Positions 28,103 through 37,116 of a stretch of 64,000 nucleotides of DNA are shown here, one piece after another. Under the pieces are notes generated by a model. That model was not told the DNA's origin and made no database searches. It saw only the letters and a program-made list of their open reading frames with translations. Each line of letters opens with the position of its first letter. The first letter of the stretch is position 1. The position numbers were made by a program, and so were the translations under genes. The stretch spans positions 5,306,001 to 5,370,000 of the forward strand of contig CP119325.1 of NCBI GenBank assembly GCA_029202525.1, written 5' to 3'. Origin of the DNA: Candidatus Pseudomonas phytovorans. Lineage in GTDB: Bacteria > Pseudomonadota > Gammaproteobacteria > Pseudomonadales > Pseudomonadaceae.

Positions 28103-29287
28103 ATGTCCGAACGACTCCCAGAACCCAATCTCGACTACCTCAAACGCGTGCTGCTGGAGATGCTCGCCATCCCCAGCCCCACCGGTTTCACCGACACCAT
28201 CGTGCGCTACGTGGCCGAACGCCTCGACGAACTGGGCATCCCCTTCGAGCTGACCCGTCGCGGTACCATCCGCGCCACCCTCAAGGGCCGGCAAACTTCC
28301 CCCGACCGCGCCGTGTCCGCCCACCTCGACACCATCGGCGCCAGCGTGCGCCAGTTGCAGGACAACGGCCGCCTGGCGCTGGCGCCGGTCGGCTGCTGGT
28401 CCAGCCGCTTTGCCGAGGGCAGCCGGGTCAGTGTGTTCACCGACACCGGTGTAGTACGTGGCAGCGTGTTGCCGTTGATGGCCAGCGGGCACGCTTTCAA
28501 CACCGCCATCGACCAGATGCCGGTCAGCTGGGACCACGTGGAACTGCGCCTGGACGCCTACTGCGCTACTCGCGCCGACTGCGAGGCATTGGGCGTGAGC
28601 ATTGGCGACTTCGTCGCCTTCGACCCACTGCCCGAGTTCACCGAAAGCGGCCACATCAGCGCCCGTCACCTGGACGACAAGGCCGGCGTAGCGGCACTGC
28701 TCGCCGCATTGAAGGCCGTGGTAGAAAGTGGCCGCCAGCCATTGATCGACTGCCACCCGTTGTTCACCATCACCGAAGAGACCGGCTCGGGCGCTGCCGG
28801 CGCCCTGCCCTGGGATGTCAGCGAGTTCGTCGGCATCGACATCGCCCCGGTGGCCCCCGGGCAGGCTTCCAGCGAGCATGCGGTGAGCGTGGCCATGCAG
28901 GACTCGTCAGGGCCGTACGACTACCACCTGTCCAGGCACCTGCTGAAACTGGCCGGTGACCACGACTTGCCGGTGCGGCGCGACCTGTTCCGCTACTACT
29001 TCAGCGATGCCCATTCGGCGGTGACGGCGGGGCACGATATACGTACCGCGCTGGTGGCGTTTGGCTGTGATGCCACCCATGGCTACGAACGCACGCATAT
29101 CGACAGCCTTGCCGCGTTGAGCCGGTTGCTGTCGGCGTATCTGTTGAGCCCACCCGTGTTCGCCAGCGACTCGCAGCCGGCCAATGCGTCGCTGGAACGC
29201 TTTAGCCATCAACTGGAGCATGATGCGCAAATGGAAAGCGACACGCGGGTGCCGGCGGTGGACAGTCTGGTTGGCAATAAGGCTTGA
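28103..29287 (+). CDS. M42-family metallopeptidase of the NAGGN system
   Basis: Zinc-dependent aminopeptidase-like hydrolase of 394 residues, third member of the conserved NAGGN trio; its role there (turnover of NAGGN or its precursors) is not established. ATG 28103 follows AAGGAG; the longer frame starts inside the REP. Metal and catalytic motifs of M42/M20-like enzymes: SAHLDTIGAS, RHLDDKAGVAALL, TITEETGSGAAGALP, the GIDIAPV stretch, and a C-terminal histidine in THIDSL. Cytoplasmic. Confidence 0.92.
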   Translation: MSERLPEPNLDYLKRVLLEMLAIPSPTGFTDTIVRYVAERLDELGIPFELTRRGTIRATLKGRQTSPDRAVSAHLDTIGASVRQLQDNGRLALAPVGCWSSRFAEGSRVSVFTDTGVVRGSVLPLMASGHAFNTAIDQMPVSWDHVELRLDAYCATRADCEALGVSIGDFVAFDPLPEFTESGHISARHLDDKAGVAALLAALKAVVESGRQPLIDCHPLFTITEETGSGAAGALPWDVSEFVGIDIAPVAPGQASSEHAVSVAMQDSSGPYDYHLSRHLLKLAGDHDLPVRRDLFRYYFSDAHSAVTAGHDIRTALVAFGCDATHGYERTHIDSLAALSRLLSAYLLSPPVFASDSQPANASLERFSHQLEHDAQMESDTRVPAVDSLVGNKA

Positions 29288-29295
29288 GGGCGCAG

Positions 29296-29414
29296 GGGGC
29301 TGCTTTGCAGCCCATCGCAGGCAAGCCAGCTCCTACAGGGGCACCACAAGCCTGAGCTTCGCGCGGTCCCTGTAGGAACTGTCTTGCCTGCGATGGGCCG
29401 CAGCGCGGCCCCAA
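29296..29414. repeat. REP inverted pair (two-layer form, diverged) before yheU
   Basis: Arms 29311-29340 and 29368-29397 (GCAGGCAAGCCAGCTCCTACAG type) differ at several positions. Outer layer GGGGGCTGCTTTGCAGCCC and GGGCCGCAGCGCGGCCCC. Confidence 0.88.
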
Positions 29415-29469
29415 AATCCCCAAGGTTTCGCGTAGCATGCCTACACCAATACCCTAGACACCGCCCACC

Positions 29470-29697
29470 ATGCTGATCCCCTACGACCAACTGCAAGCCG
29501 AAACCCTGACCCGCCTGATCGAAGATTTCGTCACCCGTGACGGCACCGACAACGGCGACGATACCCCGCTGGAAACCCGCGTGCTGCGGGTGCGCCAGGC
29601 ATTGGCCAAGGGCCAGGCGTTCATCCTGTTCGACCCGGAAAGCCAGCAGTGCCAGTTGCTGGCCAGGCATGATGTGCCCAGGGAGTTGCTCGACTAG
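29470..29697 (+). CDS. YheU-family small protein
   Basis: Conserved cytoplasmic protein of 75 residues starting MLIPYDQLQAETLTRLIEDFVTRDGTD and ending with the acidic/hydrophobic QCQLLARHDVPRELLD; this pattern is the YheU/UPF0270 family, function unknown. It has its own upstream region after a REP pair, and ends 4 bases from the convergent rsmI stop, so the two transcripts must overlap or share a terminator; no clear hairpin is seen between them. Confidence 0.9.
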   Translation: MLIPYDQLQAETLTRLIEDFVTRDGTDNGDDTPLETRVLRVRQALAKGQAFILFDPESQQCQLLARHDVPRELLD

Positions 29698-29701
29698 CCG
29701 C

Positions 29702-29881
29702 TCAGGCCTTGTTTTGCTTGGCCTCCTTGATGCGCTTGTACACCTCTGCCCGATGCACCGGCACTTCCCGCGGTGCATCTACTCCAAAGCGCACCACGCC
29801 GTCCCTGGTCTGCACCACCATGATCCGGATGTCATCGCCTATCACGATGATCTCCCCTACTTCGCGTCCTATTACCAGCAT
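29702..29881 (-). CDS. rsmI: CsrA/RsmA-family translational regulator, RsmI type
   Basis: RNA-binding global post-transcriptional regulator that binds GGA motifs in leaders or small RNAs. ATG 29881 is preceded by GGAG with six bases spacing, giving 59 residues (MLVIGREVGEIIVIGDD). The RNA-contact residue R44 is kept in VPVHRAEVYKRI. The first strand differs from canonical CsrA (I4, G5, E7 instead of L4, T5, R7), which fits the third paralogue RsmI that P. putida carries beside RsmA and RsmE. A TTG start 15 bases upstream is less likely. It is convergent with yheU. Confidence 0.9.
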   Translation of the reverse strand: MLVIGREVGEIIVIGDDIRIMVVQTRDGVVRFGVDAPREVPVHRAEVYKRIKEAKQNKA

Positions 29882-30007
29882 GTTCCGCTCCTTCAATGAA
29901 AGGGAAAAGCGGAGCGTGCCTCGTAGCCATTTACCTACTCAATAGTTCCGCAGCAAATCAGAATTGCCCTACATTTTCCGGTAACTTCTCCTACAGACCA
30001 TTCATCT

Positions 30008-30811
30008 CTACTGGGCTTTGGCGCGCATTTTCACCGCCATTTCGGCCATTTCGTCGTACAGCCGCTGGGGGGCTTGCTGCTTCAATGCCCACGCCTGGCG
30101 CCCGGCTTCGTGGGGCAGAATCAGGAACTCGCCAGCGGCGACCTGCTGATGGATGTAGTCGGCAATGTCCGACGCACTAATCGGCGAACCCTCCAGTAGC
30201 TTGCCCACCTGCACCTTCATGGCGGGGTTAGGCCCGCGGAACGAGTCCAGCAGGTTGGTCTGGAAGAACGACGGGCACACCACGTGCACCGCCACCTTTA
30301 GCTGGCGCAACTCCACCAGCAGGCTTTCCGACAGGGCCAGTACACCGGCCTTGGCCACGTTGTAGTTGCTCATGCCAGGGCCCTGCATCAGCGCGGCCAT
30401 CGAGGCCACGTTGATGATCCGCCCCTTGCTGCGTTCCAGCAGCGGCAGGAACGCCTTGCAGCCCTTGACCACGCCCATCAGGTTGACCGCCAGCTGCCAG
30501 TCCCAGTCCTCCAGCGACAACTCGGCGAAGAACCCGCCCGAGGCAACGCCTGCGTTGTTGACGATCACGTCGATGCCACCGAACTGCTCGGTGCAGGCCT
30601 GGGCCAAGGCGGTAAGCTGGCTGTAATCGCGCACGTCGCAGCGCTGGGTGAAGGCCTCGCCGCCGGCCGCGCGGGCCAGGTCCAGGGTTTCACGCAGGCC
30701 GGCTTCGTTGACGTCAGCCAGCGCCAGGCGCCAGCCTTCACGCGCCCAGCGCAGGGCGATCTCGCGGCCCAGGCCGGATCCGGCGCCGGTGATCATGATG
30801 CGGTTTTGCAT
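30008..30811 (-). CDS. Short-chain dehydrogenase/reductase
   Basis: Classical SDR of 267 residues, NAD(P)-dependent, substrate unknown. ATG 30811 (MQNRIMITGAGSG) starts two residues before the fold; upstream residues are not conserved-looking. Cofactor motif TGAGSGLG, NNAGVASGG, catalytic serine in INVASMAALMQ, and Y-xxx-K in MSNYNVAKAGVLAL. The tail (LYDEMAEMAVKMRAKAQ) is a charged helix. Divergent from the DUF3309 gene; no partner gene near it. Confidence 0.88.
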   Translation of the reverse strand: MQNRIMITGAGSGLGREIALRWAREGWRLALADVNEAGLRETLDLARAAGGEAFTQRCDVRDYSQLTALAQACTEQFGGIDVIVNNAGVASGGFFAELSLEDWDWQLAVNLMGVVKGCKAFLPLLERSKGRIINVASMAALMQGPGMSNYNVAKAGVLALSESLLVELRQLKVAVHVVCPSFFQTNLLDSFRGPNPAMKVQVGKLLEGSPISASDIADYIHQQVAAGEFLILPHEAGRQAWALKQQAPQRLYDEMAEMAVKMRAKAQ

Positions 30812-31039
30812 GGTGGCAGGCCCTGTTGTGATGTGGAGTGAAAGCAGTCTAAACAAGGGCCTGGGTAACGGCAGGGTGCATCAGGTTAGTGAATGGGTGG
30901 GCATGACTGTGTGGTCAGCCTGCGAAGCGGCCAGTTGCAGCAACACTCAAATGGAATCTTTCGCAAGCGGCGCCGGTCCGATCTAGCAAGAGGCCTGCAG
31001 TCCGAGGCCCTTGCCCATAAACCATGCAAGGACTCCACC

Positions 31040-31192
31040 ATGACCACGATCCTCATCATCATCCTGATCCTGCTGCTGATCGGTGGCTTACCGGTCTTCC
31101 CACACTCGCGCAGTTGGGGCTACGGCCCGTCCGGCATTGTTGGCGTAGTGCTGGTCATCCTGCTGGTGCTGCTGCTGTTAGGCATGATATGA
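31040..31192 (+). CDS. DUF3309-family small membrane peptide
   Basis: A 50-residue hydrophobic peptide: one membrane helix (TTILIIILILLLIGGLPVF), a short polar link with HSRSWGYGPSG, and a second helix (VVLVILLVLLLLGMI). This GLPxFPHSRSWGYGPSG pattern is the DUF3309 signature. Start preceded by CAAGGACTCCACC. Function unknown; the family often looks stress-induced. Its last 73 bases overlap, antisense, the 3' end of the hybrid kinase gene. Confidence 0.85.
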   Translation: MTTILIIILILLLIGGLPVFPHSRSWGYGPSGIVGVVLVILLVLLLLGMI

Positions 31193-34100
31193 GCAACCCC
31201 GCCTGGCGGCGGGGCTCCATGCAAGTTCGCGTGCTGCGCGAGGTAGCTGGCAAGCCAGCAATCCAGGCGCAGCATCGCCTCCTTCAGCGCAAGGGCAGCC
31301 CGGCGCACCTGCAAAGGGTTCGGCGGATGTTGCCCGCACAGCGTCTCAAGCCTTTCACACAACGCTATCAAGGCGTGCCCCGGCACAATGCGCGCTGCGC
31401 CTTTTACTCGGTGGGCCAGCTCTGCAAGCACCGGTGGTTGTGCCAAAGAAGCGCCGAGCTGTGCCAGATCCTCCCTGTTGCTTTTGGCGAGGTCGGCCAT
31501 CAGGGCTACCACTACCGCCTGGTCGCCACAGACCAGTTTGTGCAGATGTGCCAGATCGACAATGGGTGGACCCTGACCGGCACGATTGACGGTTGCCTGA
31601 CAGGCAAGCAATGTCTGCTCAAGGGTGTTCAGGTCCAGCGGTTTGAACAGGCAATGGTCCATACCCGCCGCTTTGGCCCGGCGGCGTTCCTCCTGCAGGG
31701 CGCTGGCGGTGAGCCCCACCACCCGGCAACGTGGCTGGCCCCTGCGCCGCTCGTGCTCGCGCATGGCCCGGGCCAGTGCAAAACCGCCAAGCCTGGGCAT
31801 GTTGCAATCGCTGATGACCACATCGAACGGGTGCTGCAACCACAGGCGCAGGGCCTGATCACCATCCTCGGCGACCTGAACCTGATGGCCAAGAAACTCC
31901 AACTGGTGCGCCAGCAACAAACGGTTGGCGGGGTAGTCATCGACGACCAGCACGCGCAGGCCAGCCAGCCTGGCTGGATTACCCTGGGGCAGCAACGGGG
32001 CAGCCGGCACCGGGGCAGCCGCCAGCATCAGGTCGAGGCGGATTTCAATTCGCGTGCCTTGGCCCAATATGCTGTGCAAGCGCAACTGCCCGCCGAGCAT
32101 TTCACACAAACTGCGGCTGATGCCAAGCCCTAGCCCTGTACTGCTACGCGGTGACTGGCGCTGATTACTGGCCTGGCGGAAAGGTTGTCCAAGGCTTGCC
32201 AGCTCGGACTGGGCAATGCCTATACCGGTGTCTGCAACTTCAAGCAGCACGCTTGCCCGGCCGGCAGCAGCCTGCATGCTCAGGCTCACCAACACCTCGC
32301 CCTGCTCGGTAAATTTGATCGCATTGCTGACCAGGTTGGCCAGCACCTGTTTGAAACGCACCGGGTCAAGCATGACCCAGCTGTTCACAGCGCCTTTGCA
32401 CACCACGTTCAGGGCAAGCCCCTTGCCGCGTGCCTGCTGTTCAAACAACTGGACTACCCGCGCCACCTGCTCGCGCAGGCTCACTGGCACCGGTGCCAAC
32501 TGCAACTGGCCGGTTTCGATACGTGTGATGTCGAGCACATCCCCTATCAGTTCTTGCAGCCCCATGGCGGCATCGGCCGCCACTTCAATGGCCAGGTGGT
32601 CCAGCTCGCCCTGCCCGGCTTTGCGTCGGGCAAGCTCCAGCATACCCAGCAGGGCATGCAACGGTGTGCGGATTTCATGGCTCATGGCTGCAAGAAACTG
32701 GGTTTTGGCCTGGTTGGCCGCGTCCGCGTCACGTTTGGCCCGCCGCAGTTGCACCTGCATCCGGCGCAGGTAGCGAACCCACAGCAAGGCCAGCAACAGC
32801 AGGCTGCATGCCAGGGCAAAGACTGCCAGCATGCGCCCGCCATAACGACGCCAGAACCCGTCGCCCACGATCATCGGGTTACGCCAACGCCGGACCATGG
32901 CTTCCATTTCAGCCGGCGGCAGCGCGAGCAAGGCTTTTTCGAGAATCCCCAGCAGCGCTTCATCGGCAGGGCTACCGGCAAAGGCGAAGTGCACCGGCGG
33001 CAGCGGCAGGCTGGCAGTGATACGCAGCCTGCCGGGGAAGTACCGCGCCATCAGCGAGCGCGCCTGGTCTTGTGCAAGCACGGCGCCACGTACCTGGCCT
33101 TGGTCCAGCGCCTGCAGCGCCGCCAAAGGCCCGGGCACGAGCCGCTGGCGGATCCCTGGGTAGCTGTTGGCCAGCCTCTGCGCCTGCGCGCTGCCTCGCA
33201 CCAAAGCCAGCCGCCGCCTGTCGAGTTGCGCCAGGCTGCTGGGCGCTGTCGCCTCGTTGCGCGTTACCAGGACCAACGGCGAGCTCAGGTAACTGCGGCT
33301 GAAACGCAGTTGGCGGGCGTGTGCCGGGCTGTAGGACAGCCCGGCAATCAGGTCAGCCTGGCCCAGGCGCACCTGCTCGATCATGCGCGATACGTCACTG
33401 CCCGCCTGCACGTCGAAGTGCAAGCCGGTGAGGCGGCTGATGCGCTGTAGCAAGTCCAGGCTCAAGCCGCGCAACTGGCCATGCTCATCGTGATAGCTCA
33501 ACGGTAACTGCTGCTCGCCGAGCAATACCTTTACCACGCGGTTATCCGCCAGCCAGCGCTGCTGAGCCTCGGTCAGGTCAACCCGCCCGGGCTTGCCCGG
33601 GGTGGCAGGCTGCGGGCGCCAGTATTCGCGTATGCGGGCATGCTGCTGTTCGGTGAGGCCTTGCAGCACGGCATCGACCAGCCTGGGCAGTGGGCCATGC
33701 TTGTCGCGCAGGGCAAAGCCCAGAGCCCGGGGAGGTAACGCGGGTTGGTCGACCGCTTCGATACCTGACAGTTGCCCACGGCCCAACCAGTAGCGGCTGC
33801 CCGACTCACTGCCGAGAAAAAGCTCGGCCTCGCCGAGCTGCAACGCCGCCAAGGCACTCAGCGCAGATGGGTGGAGCTGGATCTGTGCGTTGGGGTAAGC
33901 CTGCTGAAGCACTGCCAACGGCCGATCGCCCTCGACCGCCAGCAGCCGGAGGCTTTCGCCAGCACCACTGACGCCCCGCTCGCTGGCCAGCAGCAATGGC
34001 TGGTCAAGGATGTAGGGGCTGGACAGGTGTAAATTCGCATCTTGCGCATGATGCGCAGTGACCGCGCTGACCAGGTCGACAGTGCCCCCGCGCAAGGCCG

Positions 34101-34413
34101 CGAAAGCAGCGCTGTAGGTGTCAAACACCTGCAGGCGTGCTTCCAGCCCCAGCGTCTCGGCCAGCAAACGGGCATATTCGGCGCTGATGCCTTCGTAGGC
34201 ATGGCCGGTGCCGAGCATGTCGAAGGGCGGATTGTCGCGGGCAATCACGCCCAGGTCGAGGTGGCGCTTTTCCAGCCGCCACTGCAGGTCGGCAGGTGCC
34301 AGCGCCAGCGCAGGCAGCGCTTCCACGCCACGGCTGTAGAGCTGCGGCGCGCCAAGGGCGGTTAGCGGGTTCAGGCAATACAGCAGCCACAACAGCAGGG
34401 CGCGAGTCGGCAC
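31120..34413 (-). CDS. BvgS-like hybrid sensor histidine kinase with two Venus-flytrap domains
   Basis: Inner-membrane phosphorelay kinase of 1097 residues. Order: signal peptide (1-21), two periplasmic SBP_bac_3 domains (about 47-265 and 293-510), membrane helix (about 528-548), HisKA with H579 (AMSHEIRTP), HATPase (about 685-795; N-box NLVSNAIKFTEQG, G-box STGLGLGIS), receiver with D869 (ISDCNMP), and Hpt with H1001 (ELAHRVKGAAR). No PAS domain is seen between helix and HisKA, unlike BvgS itself. It starts GTG, 9 bases after the response regulator stop, with no good ribosome site, so coupling is likely. The last 24 residues (APPPGG..TMPDGP) overlap the DUF3309 gene and look non-conserved. 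Probable role: control of the adjacent pilus operon. Confidence 0.92.
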   Translation of the reverse strand: MPTRALLLWLLYCLNPLTALGAPQLYSRGVEALPALALAPADLQWRLEKRHLDLGVIARDNPPFDMLGTGHAYEGISAEYARLLAETLGLEARLQVFDTYSAAFAALRGGTVDLVSAVTAHHAQDANLHLSSPYILDQPLLLASERGVSGAGESLRLLAVEGDRPLAVLQQAYPNAQIQLHPSALSALAALQLGEAELFLGSESGSRYWLGRGQLSGIEAVDQPALPPRALGFALRDKHGPLPRLVDAVLQGLTEQQHARIREYWRPQPATPGKPGRVDLTEAQQRWLADNRVVKVLLGEQQLPLSYHDEHGQLRGLSLDLLQRISRLTGLHFDVQAGSDVSRMIEQVRLGQADLIAGLSYSPAHARQLRFSRSYLSSPLVLVTRNEATAPSSLAQLDRRRLALVRGSAQAQRLANSYPGIRQRLVPGPLAALQALDQGQVRGAVLAQDQARSLMARYFPGRLRITASLPLPPVHFAFAGSPADEALLGILEKALLALPPAEMEAMVRRWRNPMIVGDGFWRRYGGRMLAVFALACSLLLLALLWVRYLRRMQVQLRRAKRDADAANQAKTQFLAAMSHEIRTPLHALLGMLELARRKAGQGELDHLAIEVAADAAMGLQELIGDVLDITRIETGQLQLAPVPVSLREQVARVVQLFEQQARGKGLALNVVCKGAVNSWVMLDPVRFKQVLANLVSNAIKFTEQGEVLVSLSMQAAAGRASVLLEVADTGIGIAQSELASLGQPFRQASNQRQSPRSSTGLGLGISRSLCEMLGGQLRLHSILGQGTRIEIRLDLMLAAAPVPAAPLLPQGNPARLAGLRVLVVDDYPANRLLLAHQLEFLGHQVQVAEDGDQALRLWLQHPFDVVISDCNMPRLGGFALARAMREHERRRGQPRCRVVGLTASALQEERRRAKAAGMDHCLFKPLDLNTLEQTLLACQATVNRAGQGPPIVDLAHLHKLVCGDQAVVVALMADLAKSNREDLAQLGASLAQPPVLAELAHRVKGAARIVPGHALIALCERLETLCGQHPPNPLQVRRAALALKEAMLRLDCWLASYLAQHANLHGAPPPGGVAHIMPNSSSTSRMTSTTPTMPDGP

Positions 34414-34422
34414 GGGGAGCGG

Positions 34423-35049
34423 CTAGATGAGCGCATTGCGACGGGCAAAGTCCGCCAGGTCGATCAACGAGTTGACCCGCAGTTTTTCCATGAGCCGGGC
34501 TTTGTAAGTGCTGATGGTCTTGTTGCTCAACAACATGGCCTCACCGATCGCCTTGTTGCTCAGCCCACGGGCCAGCTGCTGCAAGACCATCAGCTCGCGG
34601 TCGGTCAGTGAGGCGATGCATTGCGCGTCCGAGTACCTGAGGTCCTGCTTGTGCACCGAGCTCAGTGCCACTTCGGGGAAATAGGTATAGCCAGAAAGCG
34701 CTGCACGCACTGCCTTGCCCAGCTCGTCCAGCTCGTCGGTCTTGGCCACGAAACCCACCGCGCCCGCCTGCATGCAGCGCAGCGAATAAGCCTCGGGCAA
34801 CTGCGAAGTCAGCACCAACACCTTGGGCGGGCACGCCATACCTTTGAACCGGGCGATCACCTCAAGGCCATCAAGCCCGGGCATGGCGATGTCGAGGACT
34901 ACCAGGTCCGGGCTCAGCTCACGCGCCAGGCGCACTGCATCGATGCCATTGTCGGTCTGGCCGACCACCTCGAACCGTTCCTTGCGCAGCAGCATGCACA
35001 CGGTGGCGCGGATGAACGGGTGGTCGTCTACCACCAGCACTTTGTACAT
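34423..35049 (-). CDS. NarL/FixJ-type response regulator (BvgA-like)
   Basis: Cytoplasmic two-component regulator of 208 residues. Receiver domain about 1-120 with acidic pocket VDDHPF and phospho-acceptor D53 (VVLDIAMPGLDG), switch residues T (LVLTSQLP) and K (VAKTDELDE). LuxR-type helix-turn-helix about 145-205 (LTDRELMVLQQLARGLSNKAIGEAMLLSNKTISTYKARLMEKL). It lies 29 bases after the tip-protein gene and 9 bases before the hybrid kinase, all on the same strand, so it is probably cotranscribed with the pilus genes and acts on their promoter. Confidence 0.94.
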   Translation of the reverse strand: MYKVLVVDDHPFIRATVCMLLRKERFEVVGQTDNGIDAVRLARELSPDLVVLDIAMPGLDGLEVIARFKGMACPPKVLVLTSQLPEAYSLRCMQAGAVGFVAKTDELDELGKAVRAALSGYTYFPEVALSSVHKQDLRYSDAQCIASLTDRELMVLQQLARGLSNKAIGEAMLLSNKTISTYKARLMEKLRVNSLIDLADFARRNALI

Positions 35050-35078
35050 CGGTTAACCTCGCGCGCCAGGGTGACGCC

Positions 35079-36269
35079 CTAAAGCTCAGCGTCGAAAATA
35101 ACGGTGACCTGGCCGGCATAGGTGCTGCCAGGGTGCTTGAGCATGGCCTGGACATCGCCGCGCTCAACCTCGAAATGCAACTGGCCCGGGCGGTTCAGGG
35201 TTGCCATGGCCGCGTCGAATTGCAGCGCGGCCTGCCGACCACTGGGCAATGGCAAGCGTTGCACCTGTGCGCCTTGGTACTCGATGCCGGCCGGCAGGCT
35301 AAGCGCAACTGCAACCGGTACCTCATCATTCTGGGCGTTGCGGATAGCACAGCGCCCGGCAGCAGCATAATGCTCGCACAACCTGTAGACCTTGAACGGG
35401 CCGCTGGACCAGACACGGAACGGCAAGTCGCGGTAGAGCCGCTGGGGTGGCTTGCCGCCACTCAACCAGGTTTGCCAGCCCTTCGGTGGCTCCAGAACCG
35501 CCCGTTCCGACCCCGGCGGAAATTCGAAGATGAACGCATGTTGCACGGTGAGCTCGAAGTTCACCGTAAGGGTGTTGCCACTGAGTGCGGTCACGTCATT
35601 ACCGAAGTCGAAATCGCCTCCGGGCCCGATGCTGTAAGTCACGCTGCCACGCCACAGGCCACTGGGCATGCGAAAAGGCGGTGTAACGTCGATTGAATAG
35701 GCAGCGCTGGTATCCACCACGCTGGCGAGCACCGCCCGCCCGTTCTCTGTTGCAGAAGCCCAACAGGGGGCAGGCGCAGCCGGCTGGCGGACGTCGTACA
35801 GGTAGATTACCTGGGGGGGCCTGTACTGGTTCAAGGCACCCACGCTTGTGCAACCGCCATTGACCGTAGTCTGGAAAAGTGGATGAGTGGGCAGCTCGGT
35901 TGCCGTCCGCACGACCTGGCTGATGGCAGTCCAGTCAAACCTGACACGCCGGGATTCGCCGGTGGCATCGTGGTAGATATCCACGTCACGCCGGGAGGGC
36001 AAGCTGAGATAGAACGCGTCACGCGGGTCGCTCGCGGCTTTGTTCGCCATCTTGTCATAGGTGATGGGCAACGCCACCGTGGTGCGCCCACGGCAGGTAC
36101 CTGGCCAATACTGGCACAAGCCACCGGGGGGTGTGGTGTTGTCGAACCGCCCGCTGCCACCGCCCAGATACTGCGCGGAGAGGGTGACCTCCAGCGCAGT
36201 GGCAGCATTGGCGACCAGCAGCAATGCGCCGCCGACCAAACCGTGCAGCAACCGGTTGAAGGTGCTCAT
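35079..36269 (-). CDS. CblD/CfaE-like pilus tip/initiator protein
   Basis: Exported protein of 396 residues, predicted tip or initiator subunit of an alpha-type (CS1/CFA/I-like) pilus. ATG 36269 starts a signal peptide (MSTFNRLLHGLVGGALLLVANAATA, trimmed here). The mature part has an N-terminal adhesin-like half with paired cysteines and the C-terminal half with the typical VNFELTVQHAFIFEFPPGSERAVLEPP region and a closing strand (YAGQVTVIFDAEL) like a pilin beta-strand donor. Its ATG overlaps the chaperone stop by four bases (ATGA). Family assignment rests on position and general features; receptor unknown. Confidence 0.75.
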   Translation of the reverse strand: MSTFNRLLHGLVGGALLLVANAATALEVTLSAQYLGGGSGRFDNTTPPGGLCQYWPGTCRGRTTVALPITYDKMANKAASDPRDAFYLSLPSRRDVDIYHDATGESRRVRFDWTAISQVVRTATELPTHPLFQTTVNGGCTSVGALNQYRPPQVIYLYDVRQPAAPAPCWASATENGRAVLASVVDTSAAYSIDVTPPFRMPSGLWRGSVTYSIGPGGDFDFGNDVTALSGNTLTVNFELTVQHAFIFEFPPGSERAVLEPPKGWQTWLSGGKPPQRLYRDLPFRVWSSGPFKVYRLCEHYAAAGRCAIRNAQNDEVPVAVALSLPAGIEYQGAQVQRLPLPSGRQAALQFDAAMATLNRPGQLHFEVERGDVQAMLKHPGSTYAGQVTVIFDAEL

Positions 36270-37000
36270 CGTTCCACCACCATGGTGCTGCGGCGCTCGC
36301 CTTCCAGCAGCTCGAACTGATGCACGCGCTCGGCATCCCCGGCGAACTGCTTGTTGCGCCCGGGCAACAGATGGTGCTTGGTGGCGGGCTCGCACGCCTC
36401 GCCCGCTGTACGGCACTGGCGGAAATGGTCGAGCACCACGGTGGCATTGCCCTCGTTGGTGACGCTAAGCAACCCGCCCTGACGCTGTACGGGCGTGTGG
36501 AAACGGGTCTCGGCAGGCCGTACGAACAGTAAGGACCCGTAGCCCGCCAGCAAGTTGACCCCGGCCTTGAGGTGCTCGCGATAGTCCTCGGCCTCCTCGG
36601 CATCTACCGCAAAGCCGTCGCCCAACTCCGGCAGTACCGGCACGAAGCGCAGGCGGAAGTAGCGCTCCTGGTCTCGCGCTCCGCGGTACACCAGGCGCAC
36701 CGCCTGCATGCCCTGGGCCGGCACGATCAGCCGCGCCGGGCTGGCCACCAGGCCGCGTTGCTCCAGCGGCAGGCCGTCGGTGTCGACCTCACGGGCATTG
36801 CCATCGTTGTCGTAGACCAGTTCGGCGACACTGACCTTGACGAAGGCCGTTGTATCGCCGCCGTTGCGCACCCGTTTAAGCAAGGTGCTCTTGCCGCCGT
36901 CAAGGTAATCATAGAGCGCGCCGACGTTGAGCTCGGGGGCTGCGTGGGTGGCCAGTGGCGCTACCAGCAGCGCCAGGGCAATCAGGCGATGGATATTCAC
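36266..37000 (-). CDS. Periplasmic pilus chaperone-like protein (CfaA/CblB type)
   Basis: Exported protein of 244 residues with a signal peptide (NIHRLIALALLVAPLATHA) and two Ig-like domains. The first includes FVKVSVAELVYDNDG and the FGL-chaperone-like edge SPARLIVPAQGMQAVRLVYRG, close to the pattern of pilus chaperones (PxxxxIPPxxxQxVRLxxxG). Expected to escort pilin subunits to the usher. The GTG start at 37000 has AAGGAG in front. It lies between usher and tip genes, while in CFA/I and cable-pilus operons the chaperone comes first. Confidence 0.8.
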   Translation of the reverse strand: MNIHRLIALALLVAPLATHAAPELNVGALYDYLDGGKSTLLKRVRNGGDTTAFVKVSVAELVYDNDGNAREVDTDGLPLEQRGLVASPARLIVPAQGMQAVRLVYRGARDQERYFRLRFVPVLPELGDGFAVDAEEAEDYREHLKAGVNLLAGYGSLLFVRPAETRFHTPVQRQGGLLSVTNEGNATVVLDHFRQCRTAGEACEPATKHHLLPGRNKQFAGDAERVHQFELLEGERRSTMVVER

Positions 37001-37116
37001 GGGTGAAGGCTCCTTGGGTAAGTGCAGCGATGGGCATACCGTAAAACGGCTGCCCTCGCAGGAGTTGTAGGACGCGTCTGAAGCGACGGTAGGGCAGCTC
37101 TGTGTCTGATCAAGGT

